Shown here piece by piece: positions 1 to 33,933 of a stretch of DNA of 64,000 nt. The stretch lies in contig OY997645.1 of assembly GCA_963921795.1 (NCBI GenBank), positions 28,019,659-28,083,658 on the forward strand, read 5' to 3'. The translations under genes were made by a program, and so were the position numbers. The notes under the pieces are model-generated. The model saw nothing but the letters and a program-made list of their open reading frames with translations. It searched no databases and was not told the DNA's origin. This DNA is from Nannobrachium achirus (taxonomy: Eukaryota > Chordata > Actinopteri > Myctophiformes > Myctophidae). Position 1 is the first letter of the stretch. Each line of letters starts with the position of its first letter.

Positions 1-555
1 TACTAAACATAACTGCCGATCAGGACCGTATGCCCTTCAGAAAATGATATGCCCCGAGGCCACAGGGGCCCTGATACCCCGTCTGCATTTCCCCAGCTGA
101 TTCATCCTATCTAATGAGAATGGTGACCTCATTAGCTGCTCCATGATATCCGTAGTTACCTCTCAATTTTGGAGAATTGAGTGTGCGAGAAGAATTGTGG
201 TCGGGAGATTACAAACAAAAAAATCAGAGGCACAAAATTGTTGTTTAGGAGAAATTTGGTGAGGTGATGAGAACAGTTGACAACAGTAGCATTTACATTA
301 AGTACTGTAGATGAAAATGTGTTGTCGACATAATGATAATGGAAAATTATTAGCAGTAATATTCGTATGGTCCTTTTGGTTTTTACAACTGGTTAAAACT
401 GCTGTGTTATTACAGTATATGTGAGGTAAAGGTGTATTAGCACACCCACACACACACACGAACAAACAGACAAAACAACACTTTTGTACTTAAAAAAAAG
501 TACATTTTGCTTACCTAACTTTTACTTGTAACTTGTGGTATTGATACTTTTACTT

Positions 556-852
556 AAAGGTAGGGTAAGTGATTTCACTTAAATTAGGTTTCAATTTCAT
601 GTAGGTCAAGTGCGGGCGGGTCTTGGTGCGCCCCCACTCGACCATGATTGGAGGAAGGCTCCACTCTATCCTGATTGGAGGAAAACATGTCACCCAACAG
701 TTTTGGTGGAGCAACTGAAACTGCCTTTTTCTCCTCACAGGGGATAAGGCCGAAGGCCAAATATGGACCAAACACTCTATAGTAACTAGCACTATCAGAA
801 CATAGGCCATTTGTTATTATTTGAATTAAATTAAATCACTTACCCTACCTTT
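556..852. mobile_element. MITE with 20-bp terminal inverted repeats
   Basis: Left end AAAGGTAGGGTAAGTGATTT, right end its reverse complement. No clear target-site duplication. About 297 bp with no coding capacity. Superfamily not assigned. Confidence 0.7.
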
Positions 853-1403
853 CAAATAAAAAAAGAGTACCACATGTACGTATCGTATGTACTTTTCCCA
901 TCACTGCTCAGCATATGCATCATCATCATTTCACCCCTTCTTACTACAGTAGCACTTTGCATTGCTCAAATGTAGCTGACAATGACACAAAGGCTTCAAG
1001 GGGTCTATTTAATGTTTTACAAGACTGCCGCCTTTCAAAATGCATGCAGGCACTTAAGGCAGCGGAGAGACTAAATAAAGCGTGTGATGCTATGCAGGAT
1101 AGGCTACCAGGAGAGTGACTAGTGGCTTAAATGCCCGCTGCCTGAACGCACTCAACTGCTCAACCCATGCAGTGGAACTCATTGAAATGCTGCCTCATTC
1201 CAACTCATTGGGAATTCACTGGTCTGCATGAGGTGATCATGTTTAAACTTGGTGATTCAGATCTCTTGTGCTGTGCATTCGAATGGCATTTGATTTGCTC
1301 TTCAGAACAGTGACAATGGAAATAACAAATGATGTATGCAAAGATCATGATGTAAATTGAGGCAATTGAAACAGACAACCAACACACAGTACTCAGGCTC
1401 TTC

Positions 1404-1842
1404 CAGGCACGTCCACACATAGACATCAAAGGGGGCTTGAGCCCCTGCCCTTTTATCCGTCTGTAAAAAGTGCCCTCTCCAGACCTTGAATGCCGTTTTT
1501 AATGTGGTGAAATAAAATTAAAACACCCTCTTTCCATGCCATACTCGAAGGCAGCATTCAAGAGAATTGCCTCTTCCAAACTCTCTTGAACTTGAATGCA
1601 GCATCTTATGTTGAAAGAATTGCCCTCTCTGTGTAGAAATCCATGCTGTTACCTCCAGTATTGACTTGATTATGCTTAGTTCAGTGTGGTATCGAGTGTC
1701 AAAAATAGCCGACCTCCAAGCTCACAACGTGTCGCGCTGTGACGCGTTGTGATCTTGGAGGTCGGCTATTTTTGATATTTTCATCAAATGCCCTTTTAGA
1801 AATTTCAGCCCCTGCCTCTCTAACATTCTCTGCACGTCCCTG
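1404..1842. mobile_element. hAT-type MITE with 8-bp TSD (GGCTCTTC)
   Basis: Starts CAGGCACGTCCACAC, ends GCACGTCCCTG, and is flanked on both sides by GGCTCTTC. The same family recurs at 49274-49719. An internal palindrome (1700-1774) forms a hairpin AGCCGACCTCCAAGCTCACA with its inverse. Confidence 0.85.
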
Positions 1843-3394
1843 GGCTCTTCTGTAGTTATTTCGATGGAATTTTGCACAAAGTATGCAAGATAGAGGGTGC
1901 CAGATCCCTTTGAGTCACACCCTACCACTACTTCCTGTTCATCCACAGAGCATTGATTCTAGTGCTAGTCGTTTAATCCATTAGATTTCACTTTTTTCTA
2001 CTTTTAGTACTACAAAATACATTTTAATTGTCTGCTTCATCTTTTTACCGTTCGTTGCTAACAGCTACTTCTGCTAATGCTAACCGTTAGTTCCGCTAAT
2101 GCTAATTCTAATACTGAAATGCTAATGCCAATTGTAAAACAAAAAATGCTAAGGCTGCATTCACACTAAAGAGTGATATACCCTCTCCTTGTCCTTTGAA
2201 ACTGAGGCTTGGAAGAGGCATGAAACCATGTGACTTCCATAGAGAATGAATTGGACGACACCCCCCCCCCCCCCCCCCCCTCATTCCCAAAGGACAAGGA
2301 GAGGTTATGACTTTACAGTGCAGTAGCGTAGCGACCCCCCGCCGTGCCCCAATGCGAGGTTTTCACCACAGGCCTATTCTCGGCTACAGTTCTCAGAATA
2401 TGGACACTAGGGTTCAAGTGGTTAATATAAAAAGGATTGGAAGATTTGGAGGACCCCCTGTAGTAACTCTGAGGACCCCCTGTTGAAGACCCCTGGTCTA
2501 AATGCTATTAATTACCTTTGAGTGGAAATTCTGTTCCTAATCCTCCTCCTCCTCTAATCGAGTCACGGACTGATCAACAATATCCTACTTGCTTCTGTAG
2601 CCTACAACTCTTTCTTTTTTAATTTGGTGGCGGGCCCACCAAAGAAATCAGATCAGCATGGCTCTGATTAGTTTCAGAGCCATGCTGTAAAACAACTACC
2701 GATAACAGCCCTGAACACTAAACAGACAGCAGAGAGAGCTAAAAGTAAAAAGGAAACAGCTGTCCTCAAGCAACTGATCAGATTGGGCAATCAGTAGCAC
2801 TCGTCAAGAGGGGCAATAGAGTGTCTTCTCAATCCGGTAAGCATTTCAAAATAAAGTTTTATTTCTTTTTTTTGCTCTTTTTTTTTTCTTCCTCCGGAGC
2901 GGTGGCGGGCCCCAGAGCGGTTAGAGGAAATCTTTTAATCCATTTCCCCAAGCTGAAATATACACTGAAACTGCAAGGCTGTGGCTGTTGCTGAACACAC
3001 ACAGCTCAATGTCAGGAATATTACACGGCTCACCGGCCCAGGTCATGACAATAATATTAATTATAATTATAATATCATCAATTGTAATTAAGTTACAAAT
3101 CATATACAACAAAAAAATGATGCTGATGGGTTGACATGGTTACTTTGGCATGATGCATCCTGAAGAACTCTGTATTAGCTTCATGAGCTGTTTATACACA
3201 TGTGCAGCTACAGTCGTTTATATTTTTGATGACTACAGATGTGTAGTTGTGATGAAGACGTGTCAGTATAACTTCCGAAATAAGTTGTTTCATGAATGTA
3301 CTACTCTATATCTTTCTGATTATAATGAATATCTGTAGGTATAGCCTAGGTTACAATGTCCAACTTTTTTGTGTTTGTGTATTTAGTTTGATTG

Positions 3395-22883
<19,489 letters not shown>

Positions 22884-23242
22884 TAAGATGACAAACTTTA
22901 TGCTTTTTTTTCTCCCCTTGAAACCAGGAAGCTCAGAGTTATTTAAAGAGAGAGAAAAATAAGTGTTTGTTTCTTTCAATTTTAACTATTGATATGGTAG
23001 CCAGCACATCACTGACACAACACTGTAGAAGTTGCTTTGGGTAATACGTGCCTAATGAAAACAGGGTCAGAGGATAGAGATGACATTATGCCGGGTGCAC
23101 AGAGCAAGGGAGCTTGTGTTTGTTTTTATTCCGCGCCAGGTACACCCCAACCCCCCACCCCTTGTCCAGGTTCTGCGCTGCAGACCATTAGAGCATTCAA
23201 GCAGCATCAATGTGGTGTCATTAGCTGATGTCGTCAGCTGAA

Positions 23243-23307
<65 letters not shown>

Positions 23308-25025
23308 TGGGGGGGGGGGGCTTTGCAAGGCGCTCTTGTGAGATAAAAGAAAATCTGTGTCCATTCCGCATGCGGCGCGACCTTGTGTACTCCAAGCAGA
23401 TGGCGACTGAGAAAGGGTCATAGTGTACAGTACATGTGTATACATGTGTCTACACAGTGCCCACACGCACAAACACACGCGTGCGCAGACGCAAAGATGC
23501 ATACTACGTACTTACACAAATCTACAGTAGAACAGTAGAAAACAAATACATTCCATGTAGTGACAGAATAGGAAGTTTAACAAAGAACCCTGTGACTCTA
23601 AAAAGCTTTATTCTCACTCAAGGAAAAACAACATTGTTTGGGGGAGGTTTTGCGTCACAAAATGTTTAAGCTATGTCTTCTTCCTGTCTGCTCTTATGTG
23701 TGTGTGTGTGCGCGGTATGTGCATGCATGCGTCCGTGCGAGCGTGTGTGTGTGTATGAGAGAGAGAGAGAGAGAGAAATATTCGGTCCAGTACACCTATC
23801 TGGTTTAAGACAACACAACTCAGGAAGACAGAAACCCACAGAGTAAGAGAGAACAGTATCTCTGTTACTAAACTTCCTAAAGTCGCTTAAAAAAAGGAGA
23901 AAAAAAAGATGCTGTTTAAACACTGTTTCATATTATTATCACGATTTAACCATTATACAGACTGCCAACTGAAGTACCACGTTGTTTATAACAAATACAG
24001 TCCCCAAATATTCAACTGAAACAAGGTCACTAATCAGTTTAAACATGATCTTCAACTAGATTTGATGTTATCTTCAATTTGATTTATATAAAGAAGTCAT
24101 ATTGGGCAGTTAGTCATAGTTTTAGAGGCCAAATGATTCAGCCAATTAATAATCTGGAAAATCTCAGCCAACCAGTACAGAGCTGTCCCAGAATTCTAAA
24201 TGGCCCAAGGGGTACGGCTGGGCCAGATAGCTATATTCTATCCATATCGTTTGGGATATTGTATTCTTGGGATATGGTGTTGTTTTTCTCGATATAATAA
24301 CTTAAGCCTTATTCTATACTCATAGCATTTGCCAAATAGTGTGGGAAAAACAGTGAAAATAGCTGATCTACAAGCTCACGACACATCACACCATGACATG
24401 TTGTGAGCCTCTGTTGCTATTTTCTTTTATAATTTTTGAAAAACAAATTGTTTTTATTATTGTCATAATACAGTATTATCACCGCAAGAATATTGATATT
24501 GAAGTATTTGGTCAAAAGAATTTCAGTATTTCATTTTGGCCACATCACCCAGCCCTACCAAGGGTTGCATCCAGGGCTTCCAATGGGAAATTAAAAGCTG
24601 GCCTACGGGCGCTCAGTGTATACTGTAGATCTAGTGCGTTCCTATAAGGCCTTATTGCTCACTACAGATGAGCAGTTATTGTAGCCTGAGAGACATGAGC
24701 TTGAAGACCTAGTAGGAGCTATATAAGTATCCAGAGGTGCTCATTACTGTAGATAACATGTTATGGTGGCTGGTCTCCTCAAACAGCCAAAGAGGCAATG
24801 GAAATGATATCAACCAGCTAGAAATCTGAAAGACATTTGGTTTTCTATAAGCAGTTGGCAGAAGCATGGTATCACTATAGATTTTGATCAATAATGACTT
24901 AAAACATACTAAGTTAGCTATATCATTTTGAAGATATTGATGATGCACACATAACATAATAATGACCCGTAGTTTAGTCCCCTATATGTTTTCTCTTGGT
25001 TTTTATATTTATATAATTTGGCCTC
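22884..25025. other. Intergenic stretch after pde3a
   Basis: Likely begins with the pde3a 3' UTR. It contains a (GT)n tract (23246-23306) followed by poly-G, short CA/GA runs near 23700-23780, and a diverged hairpin copy (about 24350-24427). No gene seen. Confidence 0.6.
23246..23306. repeat. (GT)n microsatellite
   Basis: Perfect GT run of 61 bp followed by a G-rich stretch. Confidence 0.96.
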
Positions 25026-25396
25026 TAGGGATGGGACGATAAGCGATATTATCGTTTATCGTGATAAAAAACACTCACGATAATCTAATCGTGGAGATTT
25101 AATTTATCGTGATATCGTCCTCCGTCATGCACTGGGATCAATTCACCTTTTATTTGCATATCCGGTACAACTTAAACCCTCTATAATTGGTAAAAGGTAC
25201 TTATAATATACGTACTTCATACAGTCTTTTTTTGCCTCTATCAAATGTCTTTGCCAAAAAATAGCTGATCTACAAGCTCACAACGTTGCGACGCGTTGTG
25301 AGATAATGGATTTTAATTATCATGATAGTATCGTAAATCGCGATTTATTTTGTCACAATAATCGTGACATGACATTTTCATATCGTCCCATCCCTA
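25026..25396. mobile_element. hAT MITE with 8-bp TSD (TTGGCCTC)
   Basis: Ends TAGGGATGGGACGATA and its inverse TATCGTCCCATCCCTA; TTGGCCTC on both sides. The interior is dense in ATCGTGATA palindromes and contains half of the dispersed hairpin (AGCTGATCTACAAGCTCACA, 25263-25302). Confidence 0.9.
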
Positions 25397-25404
25397 TTGG
25401 CCTC

Positions 25405-28400
25405 AAGGACAAATACTACACATAGATGACAATACCAGTGGTCAACTGCAATAAATTCATTACAGTATGTTGACAACACACAAGAACACTGAATGTACAC
25501 AATTAGCATATAGAGCAGTCTCCCTTCCTTAGTCTAATAACAGATAAAAGTGAGCACGTGTAATTACAGGTTGTCTCATTAAATTCACTGTCGTCTGTCC
25601 CTAGGTTGGATAAAAAAAAAAAAAGATAGACCATTTCTCATGAGCAAACAAGACATTGGCCATCAGCCACTGAGCGCACATACCATGTGTTTTTTCTGAA
25701 TCATTAGTCGGAATCTGACGCTTGTCTCACATATCTTCTCTCTCTGTCCTCGGTTTTCTGTCTCTCTACACACTCCTATCAAAGTAATACAGCATAAACA
25801 TATGTTTAACAAAGAGAAGCCTCTTAGTTTCGGATCAGATGTGCTTTCAGATCTCGATTTCAGCAAATTCTTCTGCATGTGACTCTTTGAACATGAATCA
25901 TTAGGTTTGATTGAAAGGCAAGCGAGTGATTATGTAACTCCCAAATGGCCTCATTCATGTATTTGTCCATTAGGTACACACACACACACTCACATCTGAG
26001 AATGCCTTAGCCTATTATTTTTCATGTAAAATCTATTATAATAGTGCCAAACCTCAAACAAAATGTTTATGTGTCCAACATTTATCAAAACAAACAAAAC
26101 AATCTATTGCTTGTTTTGACATTTTTATAGAAAAGAGGCAAATTCAAACCAAATTGTATTTATCGGTTGACGCATTCAGACCAGAAAATAATATTATGCT
26201 CCTGCGGTTTCTGCCAGTGACCACAATTTGACAAATTGATTACATTAGCATATTTCTTTTAGTTCAGCAACAGTGAGCAATTAATTGTTCAGTAGAATAT
26301 ATAAAGGCTTGTATGATATCCTACCATCATATACATTTTGAAACTTTCTTCCCATTTGGACATGATTGCAATTTTATTCACTCTCGCAAAAGATCAGCTG
26401 ATCACGCGAGGAATTCATTTATTAGCTACACCGTTGTACTACAGAGTGCTTTCCTCTTCTTGGTGCACACTGCCAAGTGCAAGCCTTTTATGTTGTTAAA
26501 CAGGGCGTGGAACAATGCAAATGATTCACACATGAACACGCACTTGATTTACGAACAGGTGGAATTCATCATCTGATACACCTGAGTGATGCGCACAAAT
26601 CAAGGCTGTACACACGCTTTCATCCGATATTGGTCTTTAATTTAACAACTTTCTGAATGAGGCCTGATTCAAAAGTGTGGCACTTTCTGGATTCAAGAGT
26701 TTTGAAACCTCTCTGACTCATTTCTATCTCACATTTTTAACTCACTTGCCATTCATGTTCACATAGTACAGTATTTTACTCTTTGTTACGCTGTTGTGTG
26801 GTATTTCCCATGGAATAGATGCATTGACATTTGGGAAGCAAGAACCTTTGTTGCATGGGTGCGCGTTGTTGTTCCCACACGCATTACTCCGACCGTTGCG
26901 TTACTCCCTATCCCTAACCCTAACCGCACGAGCATAGCCACATAGTCGGAGCAATGAGACGTCGGACTGATGTGTGCTCCCCTTGTTGCGTCTTGTAGCA
27001 TTTGCCATTTGGCTCTCCAGGCTAGTATTGCTAGTTGTAGAGTGTTTACAACCAAGAGGGGTTACATTTGGCCATGCAACCAAATAGTAAGATACAGCAG
27101 GGATAACCTAAAGAGTGTCATTTACAGTTGTCACAATGCAGATAGTAGTGGTGCTGATAATTCTATGGAGCCTTCTGCTGACTTATGCTTTAGCAAGAGT
27201 GACTGTTCCACAGCTAACAGATGGTGAACTTGGTGTTTCCCTTTGTCACTGTTCTTTGACCACAATAAGGTGTTTATTTAATATCTTGGTTGGTGCTACA
27301 GTTGTTATAAGATACATTGTCAGATTCTTCCTGAAAATCACTAGAATGATAAAGATATTTCTCCTAGCACAGACTAATCTCAACAATAGAATGAAGGGAC
27401 TGACCTGAACTGTCTAGAAAGGCCTTCTCAGTTGTCAAGTATTTATCAGCAGTTAGAGAGGTATGGATTGGCTGATCCATAGAGTAGCTTGCAATACTTT
27501 AGAAAGTAAAATGTAGCAACATTTATAGTCTAAACAAGAGATGGCTGATGATTGTGGCTTATAATTGCGACCAAAGGTCGCAGTATACCATGAGAAATGT
27601 CGCAGCTTGTCTCCGTCTGTCTGTGTCAGTCCTTCCTTCAGTCAGTCAGTACACATTTTTACAGTCTATTGGTTTCCTTGTCACTGTGACATCACTCTGA
27701 CATCATGCTCTGATGTCACTGTGATGTAGGGGAACCACTCTTAACAGAATGGGTTTGCTGCTCTGACATCACACTCTGGCTTCATGTCCCTTTTATGCCC
27801 ATATATTTTATGCCCATATATAGTCGACAATGTGATGATATGGGCATTCCCAGATCACACTTGCAAATGAATTATGTCCTTGTCCGTTCTATGCCCATAT
27901 ATGGAGATCCCTATCCCATATATGGGCATGTTCTGCCAATCTCAACAGGCACTGTTGAGATTGGGTAACTGGTCCGATATACATCACTGGCCAAATAGCC
28001 AAAAATTGGCGCGACCTCGCCCGTCGCCCTGAGGCGTCTTACTAGTAGCCTACTCAGATCACACCATTGCAGTGTGGGAGGTTTTGAATGACATACAGTG
28101 TTATGTATTAATGGAAGATTAATGGAAGGCCTACTGTGACCTAGTTTGTCAATGAGAATAATGTTAATATCCTTAATATCCAAGTGTTAGAAAAATGTCC
28201 ATTGTATGAATGAGAGATAATAAGCTATTGCTGTGCAACAGAATTCCCATGACGGCTTATTATCTATACTGTAACAGAAGCAGAGGTTTGGAAACTTATT
28301 TTAATCATTTTATCAGTTGATTGAAGTTGACTCAAAAAGATGAGTGAAGAAATATCTGCGTTATTGTATATTTTAGATGTTTGCAGAAGTGCTTTTTTTC

Positions 28401-31400
28401 TCTCAACATAAAACAAAATATAAAATGAAATGGATTCTAAAGCTTAGCCTATAGTATCAGTTGAGAATGGAAACGAGCTCAACCATTATTTGAATCAGAT
28501 AGGAGTACTGGGATATCAAAAGACGAGAAGATTTGTTGCCTGGCAACACAAATGGGAAGCAGGCTCACTGGACCATGTAATTACAGTAGAGTATATGACC
28601 CTTAAAAACACTGTGATCCTTAATTGCCTTTAAGTAAGCCCTACTCGAGCCACAATAACCACAAGGGCAGAAGTCTTCTTTTTTTTTTTTCAGCAGCAGC
28701 AGCTTGTTAAATTATTTCTAAATCTGCCTTTGGCAATATAATTGATTTGAGACTCAGCCTGGTTTCTGTGGTGGGGGAGAAGGACAGGAAGAGAAAGACA
28801 AGAGATTAAGAGGACAGGTGAAGATGGGGATGTTCTTTATGTCATTCATGGGGCCAATGTCTGCCTGACTGTAAGCCCTGCTTCTCAGTAGTCACACCTA
28901 TTAAAGACACTTCTATGTTACGATTCATAATGAAGTGAAGAAAAAAGAAATAGTGTTAGGCTAGGGTAAAGGAGCACCGAAGTGAAACTGAACTTGAGCA
29001 CACCCCCTGCATCAACTAGCAATGTACTTTTGAATTGAGTGGTCTCAAGACCTATACACTTAGTTGACCGGAGTCCCCCAGGGCTCTATAGGGCTACTAA
29101 GGTCCCACATTTTTTCGCTCTACACCAAAGATCTTTGCCAAAAGATTGCTCATCTACAAGCTCACAATGTGTCGCAATGTTTGCCCCAGAATATGGACGT
29201 TAGGGTTGATTTGATTTATTTATTTAGCACAAATTGTAAAAACAATACAAAAAACTGTACACAAAATATAAAAAGGAAAGGTGTCAATAGGCGGCAAAAG
29301 TCCAAAGGGTTCAAGTGTTTTTTTGGCAACACCTCTCGTAGCTCCGTTGGGCGCATTACAGCGCTTGTCTATACGAAAGATCCACTCATAAAGGAATGCA
29401 GCGTGGTTCAGCCGGCGTTCATTTTGCCGGCGTTCATTTTGGTGCCAGGTGCCAAATGTCCAGGCAGACTACATTATGCCAGCAAATCTTTTTAGCAAAT
29501 TTATCCCAAACAATTCAAGAAATGGTGACCAGTTCTTAGAGTTCGTAAGAACTGTACTCATTCTCAGCCTTTTTGTATCGTCATAATGTAAAGTGAATTT
29601 TAAATACTACTCATATGGCTGGTGAACCGCTGAGGGTGCAGGGACCATACTTTAGAAACGTTCCCAGATGCAGCGCAGCAGCCTATTGAGGGCAGCCGTC
29701 TAATATTCAAATATCAGACCTTTGCCCTGACTGGCCCCCACTTCGGTGCTCCAATCAGTAGCGAAAATTCTTATGAGATTCTTACTCACTCACTCACTCT
29801 CAGTACTAGTCAACAAATAGGCAATATGAAGGGCCAATTAATTTCATGTAATTCAATGTAATCATTTAGGTCTGAACAACCACTTCCTCTAAATGAGACA
29901 TACCGGTACTGCAGGAATGTGCACATGTGTGAATGAACATAATTTCACCACAGCATATCCGTCAATGATTTACATTACCGGTAATCAAGTAATCACATCT
30001 ATACTTAATTTCCATGTCCAGGAGCCTGCCCTGCATGCACTTTGTTTTTGACTCCTCCTCTGAATTTAATTTCGTTCAAATACCCATCTATCACAATTCC
30101 TCAATCATCAAAGATCAGCCCATAAGGAGCTATGTACAGTAGTATCTTTTCAAGTCTTGCAATGTGCCCCAAACCTTCCACCATACCATTCAGCCCTGCC
30201 TCACCAACCCTGTATATTAGTTCAATCTAAGAGACTTAATCAAAGCTGTGGTACAAGTCAGGGTCACTATGTTTGTCATTATACACTATCTCTTGTGTTC
30301 TCTCAGATTTGAACATGTATGGTTACATGGAACATCAGTACAGTATCTGTCTCTGGACGCATTGGGCTGTTTATATGAGTAAGTCATAAGGTGGACTGAT
30401 CCCTCTGATCTCATAATAGAGGTACTATTCTAATAGTATTCTTGCTGCATTGATGTCATACAGTAGACTCTCATATTATAGCCAAGAGTTAGTCAACTCC
30501 CTTAGTAGTATTCAGAATGCTAAAGTTGGAAGAATTTATTTCCAATACAATAAAATAAAAATACATTTAGTCCACATTTTGTATTTAAATTTGAGACTCT
30601 TTTTCTGATTGTGCTGGCTAACTGATATCTACAAACAATGGCACGATACTGTATATTCAGCAACTTACATATCCCAATTTCCTATGGCTTTATGGCGTTT
30701 TTCTATGCAGATTGACAGACTTCAAATATAGTAATTTTCCACTGGCAAATAAAGGCAGGGGATGCTAGTATCTTTGACTTCCAGTAAAGACTAAGAAGGG
30801 GACTGCAAACCACAGTATCTTTAGGAGCATTTTGTTGTTGTCGGGCACAAACCTTGTATCTCCATACTTCAACTTTTAGTTTTTTCCTACTAAATCATAC
30901 AAGAGTGTCACGGGTAGTGAAAATAACAGATTTATAAGCTCACAGGGTGGCGAATCGCAGAGCGTTGTGAGCTTGTAGAGCGGCTATTTCCACTGTTTTA
31001 AAATGTTTTTAAAATAATAAAAAAGGAACAGTTTTGGATGTGCAAGGTTTCCACACGGCAGCGATGATTTGTAGTTTGTACAAAAAAGAAAAAGAGAAAA
31101 GACAAGAAAAAAAGGGGAGAATTTTTCCAAAGTGTGCATAGTCATATTTTGTCATAGGCATTCAATACCTGATCAAGACGTGTGGAAGTGTTTTATTATC
31201 TCTATGATTTTGTGATATGATTCTCACAAATAAAGGTTAAAAGAATAATCTTGACATGGCATTAAGGTAACAGACCTTAAGCTCCTACTGTATTCATGTC
31301 ATGTTTTTAACTAGACACATTGTTTAATTTACTGCCATGTCACAGTGACAGCACTACAGTGGAATCACTTACAAGGGGGGCCGTTTCACCCCTTTGCAGT

Positions 31401-33000
31401 TCCTTTTGAGTTTGAACCAAAAACATGATGTTTTTTTTGTATTATTTGTTTTGACACCCACCTAAACGGCACTACACTCCGGTGTCATTACATTTTAGCA
31501 TGTGAGTGTACATTGTTTGAATGCTATAATCATCAGCTTCGTTGTTTTTCACAAAGGGAACCAAAACTAAAACTTTTTACACCACCTTTAAGCAAAGCAA
31601 ACGATGTGTGTTTTTATCTGTTATAGTGGGCACTTCACAAACTTAATTATTTTCTTCTCTCTAGTATCTTGCACTTAACACATGTAGCAATACAAATAAG
31701 ATGGGGAGGTTGTGTGATTCACCATTATTTATGTGAAATACTACATTTTATTCCTGGTTATTGTTTTATTCTTTGATTTTGTATTTAAAATATAAATATA
31801 TATACATATGCTGTACAGATTCAAAAAAAGTATATTACAAAAAAAAGAAAAACTTTTAGAAAAAAAAAAGTATTTATTTTTATTGTTTTGTAACTTAGAC
31901 ACAATACTGTAGCTCCTCTTTTGCCAGACTTACTGGAAGTGCCTCTTGACAATGTATTGCAAAGTAACTATACAATATATTGAGATTATTAGAAACTGTC
32001 ACTAGCAGAACAGTGTTGATGTTGTAATGTGAAAATGGTTGAATAATAAGATTTATAAATGCTCTATATATGTGTCTGTCTCATTTCTAAAAAAAAAACA
32101 TGTACAGTATTTTGTCACTGTCGGGCAGAAACCTTGTAACTCCAAGTTTCAAATTTGTACGTTTTTTGTAAAGTAAAGCCCTGCTTCATCATACAAGACT
32201 GTCGCACGAAAGTAGTGAAAATAGAAGATCTACAAGCACACAACGCCTCGCGGTGCAAGGCGTTGTGTGCTTGTAGATCACCTATTTTCACTATTCTAAA
32301 TATTTTTTTAAATGATAAATACAAAACGAACGGTTTTGTATAAACAAGATTTCCACCCGACAACGATTTCTTAATTTCTAGAACAGTGTTGTGCAATGAC
32401 TACAACACATAGCGTAGCACACCCTAATAGGGGTCCTTCCTAGATCAAATTGTAGGATCTACCGTCTTATCTAATGAGTTTGGAAACTCATTGAATATAT
32501 GGATTGAATTACAGTACATATCTCCACCAGACTTGAACGGAGGGGAGGCAGAGATGATGGTTTCGCCCCTGTCCGTCTGCCTGTGTGTGTGTGTGTCTGA
32601 GACACTGTGAGCAGCTAATTTCAGGCACCGCTGGACCGATTGGTGTGAAACCTTACCCTCCCACTAGACTAGACCATACATGCAGATTACACCTTCACTT
32701 AATGCGGCACACAGGAACTGATATGTTATTGTTTCAGCAGTTATAATTCCAAACGTGCTAACATGACCAGCTTTAATTACTTCAGTATACTGTATATTAG
32801 CTTAATGCCTACTACTAGTAATTTTTTAATGTCCAATGCATTTGTATTTAAGTTCATAAAGTTAACAAAGAACATATACATGCATTTAAAATGAAATAAA
32901 ATTATCCCTTTCAGGATTCCAATTAAAAAATAGCAGATCTACAACATTATGGATTTCACATTATTGCAGTTTAGTATGTGAACCGTCACATATTGACCGT
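25405..33000. other. Gene-free repeat-rich stretch
   Basis: No gene recognised. It holds TA-flanked MITE copies (30838-31068, 32116-32366), a CCATATATGG-bearing repeat (about 27570-28040), and a short reverse-transcriptase scrap at 29064-29135 (TGVPQGS, then FSLYTKDL). The rest is AT-rich DNA. Confidence 0.6.
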
Positions 33001-33009
33001 ATCTGTCTG

Positions 33010-33390
33010 TCTGCATGGGTAACACTTGGTTTGATCTTTTATTGTTGATTGACGCTCTGACGTCACTGTGATGTCAGAGGAACGAAACTAACAGGATCCC
33101 TTTTATGCCCATATATGGAGATCCCTGATATCATCAATTTTAGGCCCATATCTGTGAATGCCTATATATATACATGTCGGTCTGATCTGTATAGATTAGA
33201 CTATACATGTCAGTCTAACCAGTGTGGCTGGTTCAACAGACAGGGATCTCCATATACGGGCATAAAAGGGATTCTGTTCATATGGGAATGCCCATATGGA
33301 GATCCCTTTCTGTAGAGCACACTGGTTAAGACTGACATGTATATTCTATGTTAGAAAAGTGACCTCGCCCTTCAGCGTCTTACTAGTTAT
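33010..33390. repeat. Dispersed repeat with CCATATATGG motifs
   Basis: Shares ATGCCCATATATGGAGATCC, GACCTCGCCC and GTCTTACTAGT segments with copies near 4140-4720, 27570-28040, 53910-54430 and 56940-57120. Ends not defined. Confidence 0.65.
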
Positions 33391-33933
33391 TATGCTGATG
33401 TGATGATAAGATTGTGTGATGTTGAAATTAGAAGGATAAAGTTACACCACACTGCAGTTAATTATCACAACTTTAATGAAACCTTCAGTCGTTAAAGTTT
33501 TAATGTAACTCTGAAAACAAGGAAGAAACAAACAGAAAAGCTGCTTCACAACAACAGAGCATGTTGTCAACATCGGGCAGAAACCGTGTACGTCCAAAAC
33601 TGTTCCTTTCATTCGATTCAAAAAGCAGTTTAGAGTGCAGATAGCAGATTTACAAGTTCCCAACTACCTCCTTTTTGTATGACACTCTTGTACTGCATAG
33701 TTGGGAATTAATCAGCGAAGAAATAAACAAAACAACAGAAACTATTTTTCTATATTTACAAAAAAGTTGTATTATGGATATACATGGTTTCAGCCCGACA
33801 GAGACAGATTATGCTAAAAACTATTTTTCTACATTTACAAAAAAAGTTGTATTATGGACAAGGTTTCAGCCCGACAGAGACAGATTATGCTGCATGTTCA
33901 GTACATTGTCTCCATCGGGTGGAAAGGAAACCT

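Noticed and set aside
915..1118. 67-residue open frame starting with a His run
   Set aside because: No similarity recognised, short, and in a repeat-rich intronic region.
26889..26930. Telomere-like CCCTAACCCTAACC near 26910, and GGGTTAGG / AACCCTAA near 53708-53755 and 54630
   Set aside because: Only two to three imperfect units each, too short for an interstitial telomeric array.
27115..27408. 97-residue open frame with hydrophobic stretches
   Set aside because: No recognised family, no splice or promoter signals, and AT-rich context. A hydrophobic reading is expected by chance in such DNA.
29064..29495. 143-residue open frame beginning near a TGVPQGS motif
   Set aside because: The motif is that of a LINE reverse transcriptase, but the frame soon runs into hairpin repeat and unrelated sequence. 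A decayed scrap, not a gene.
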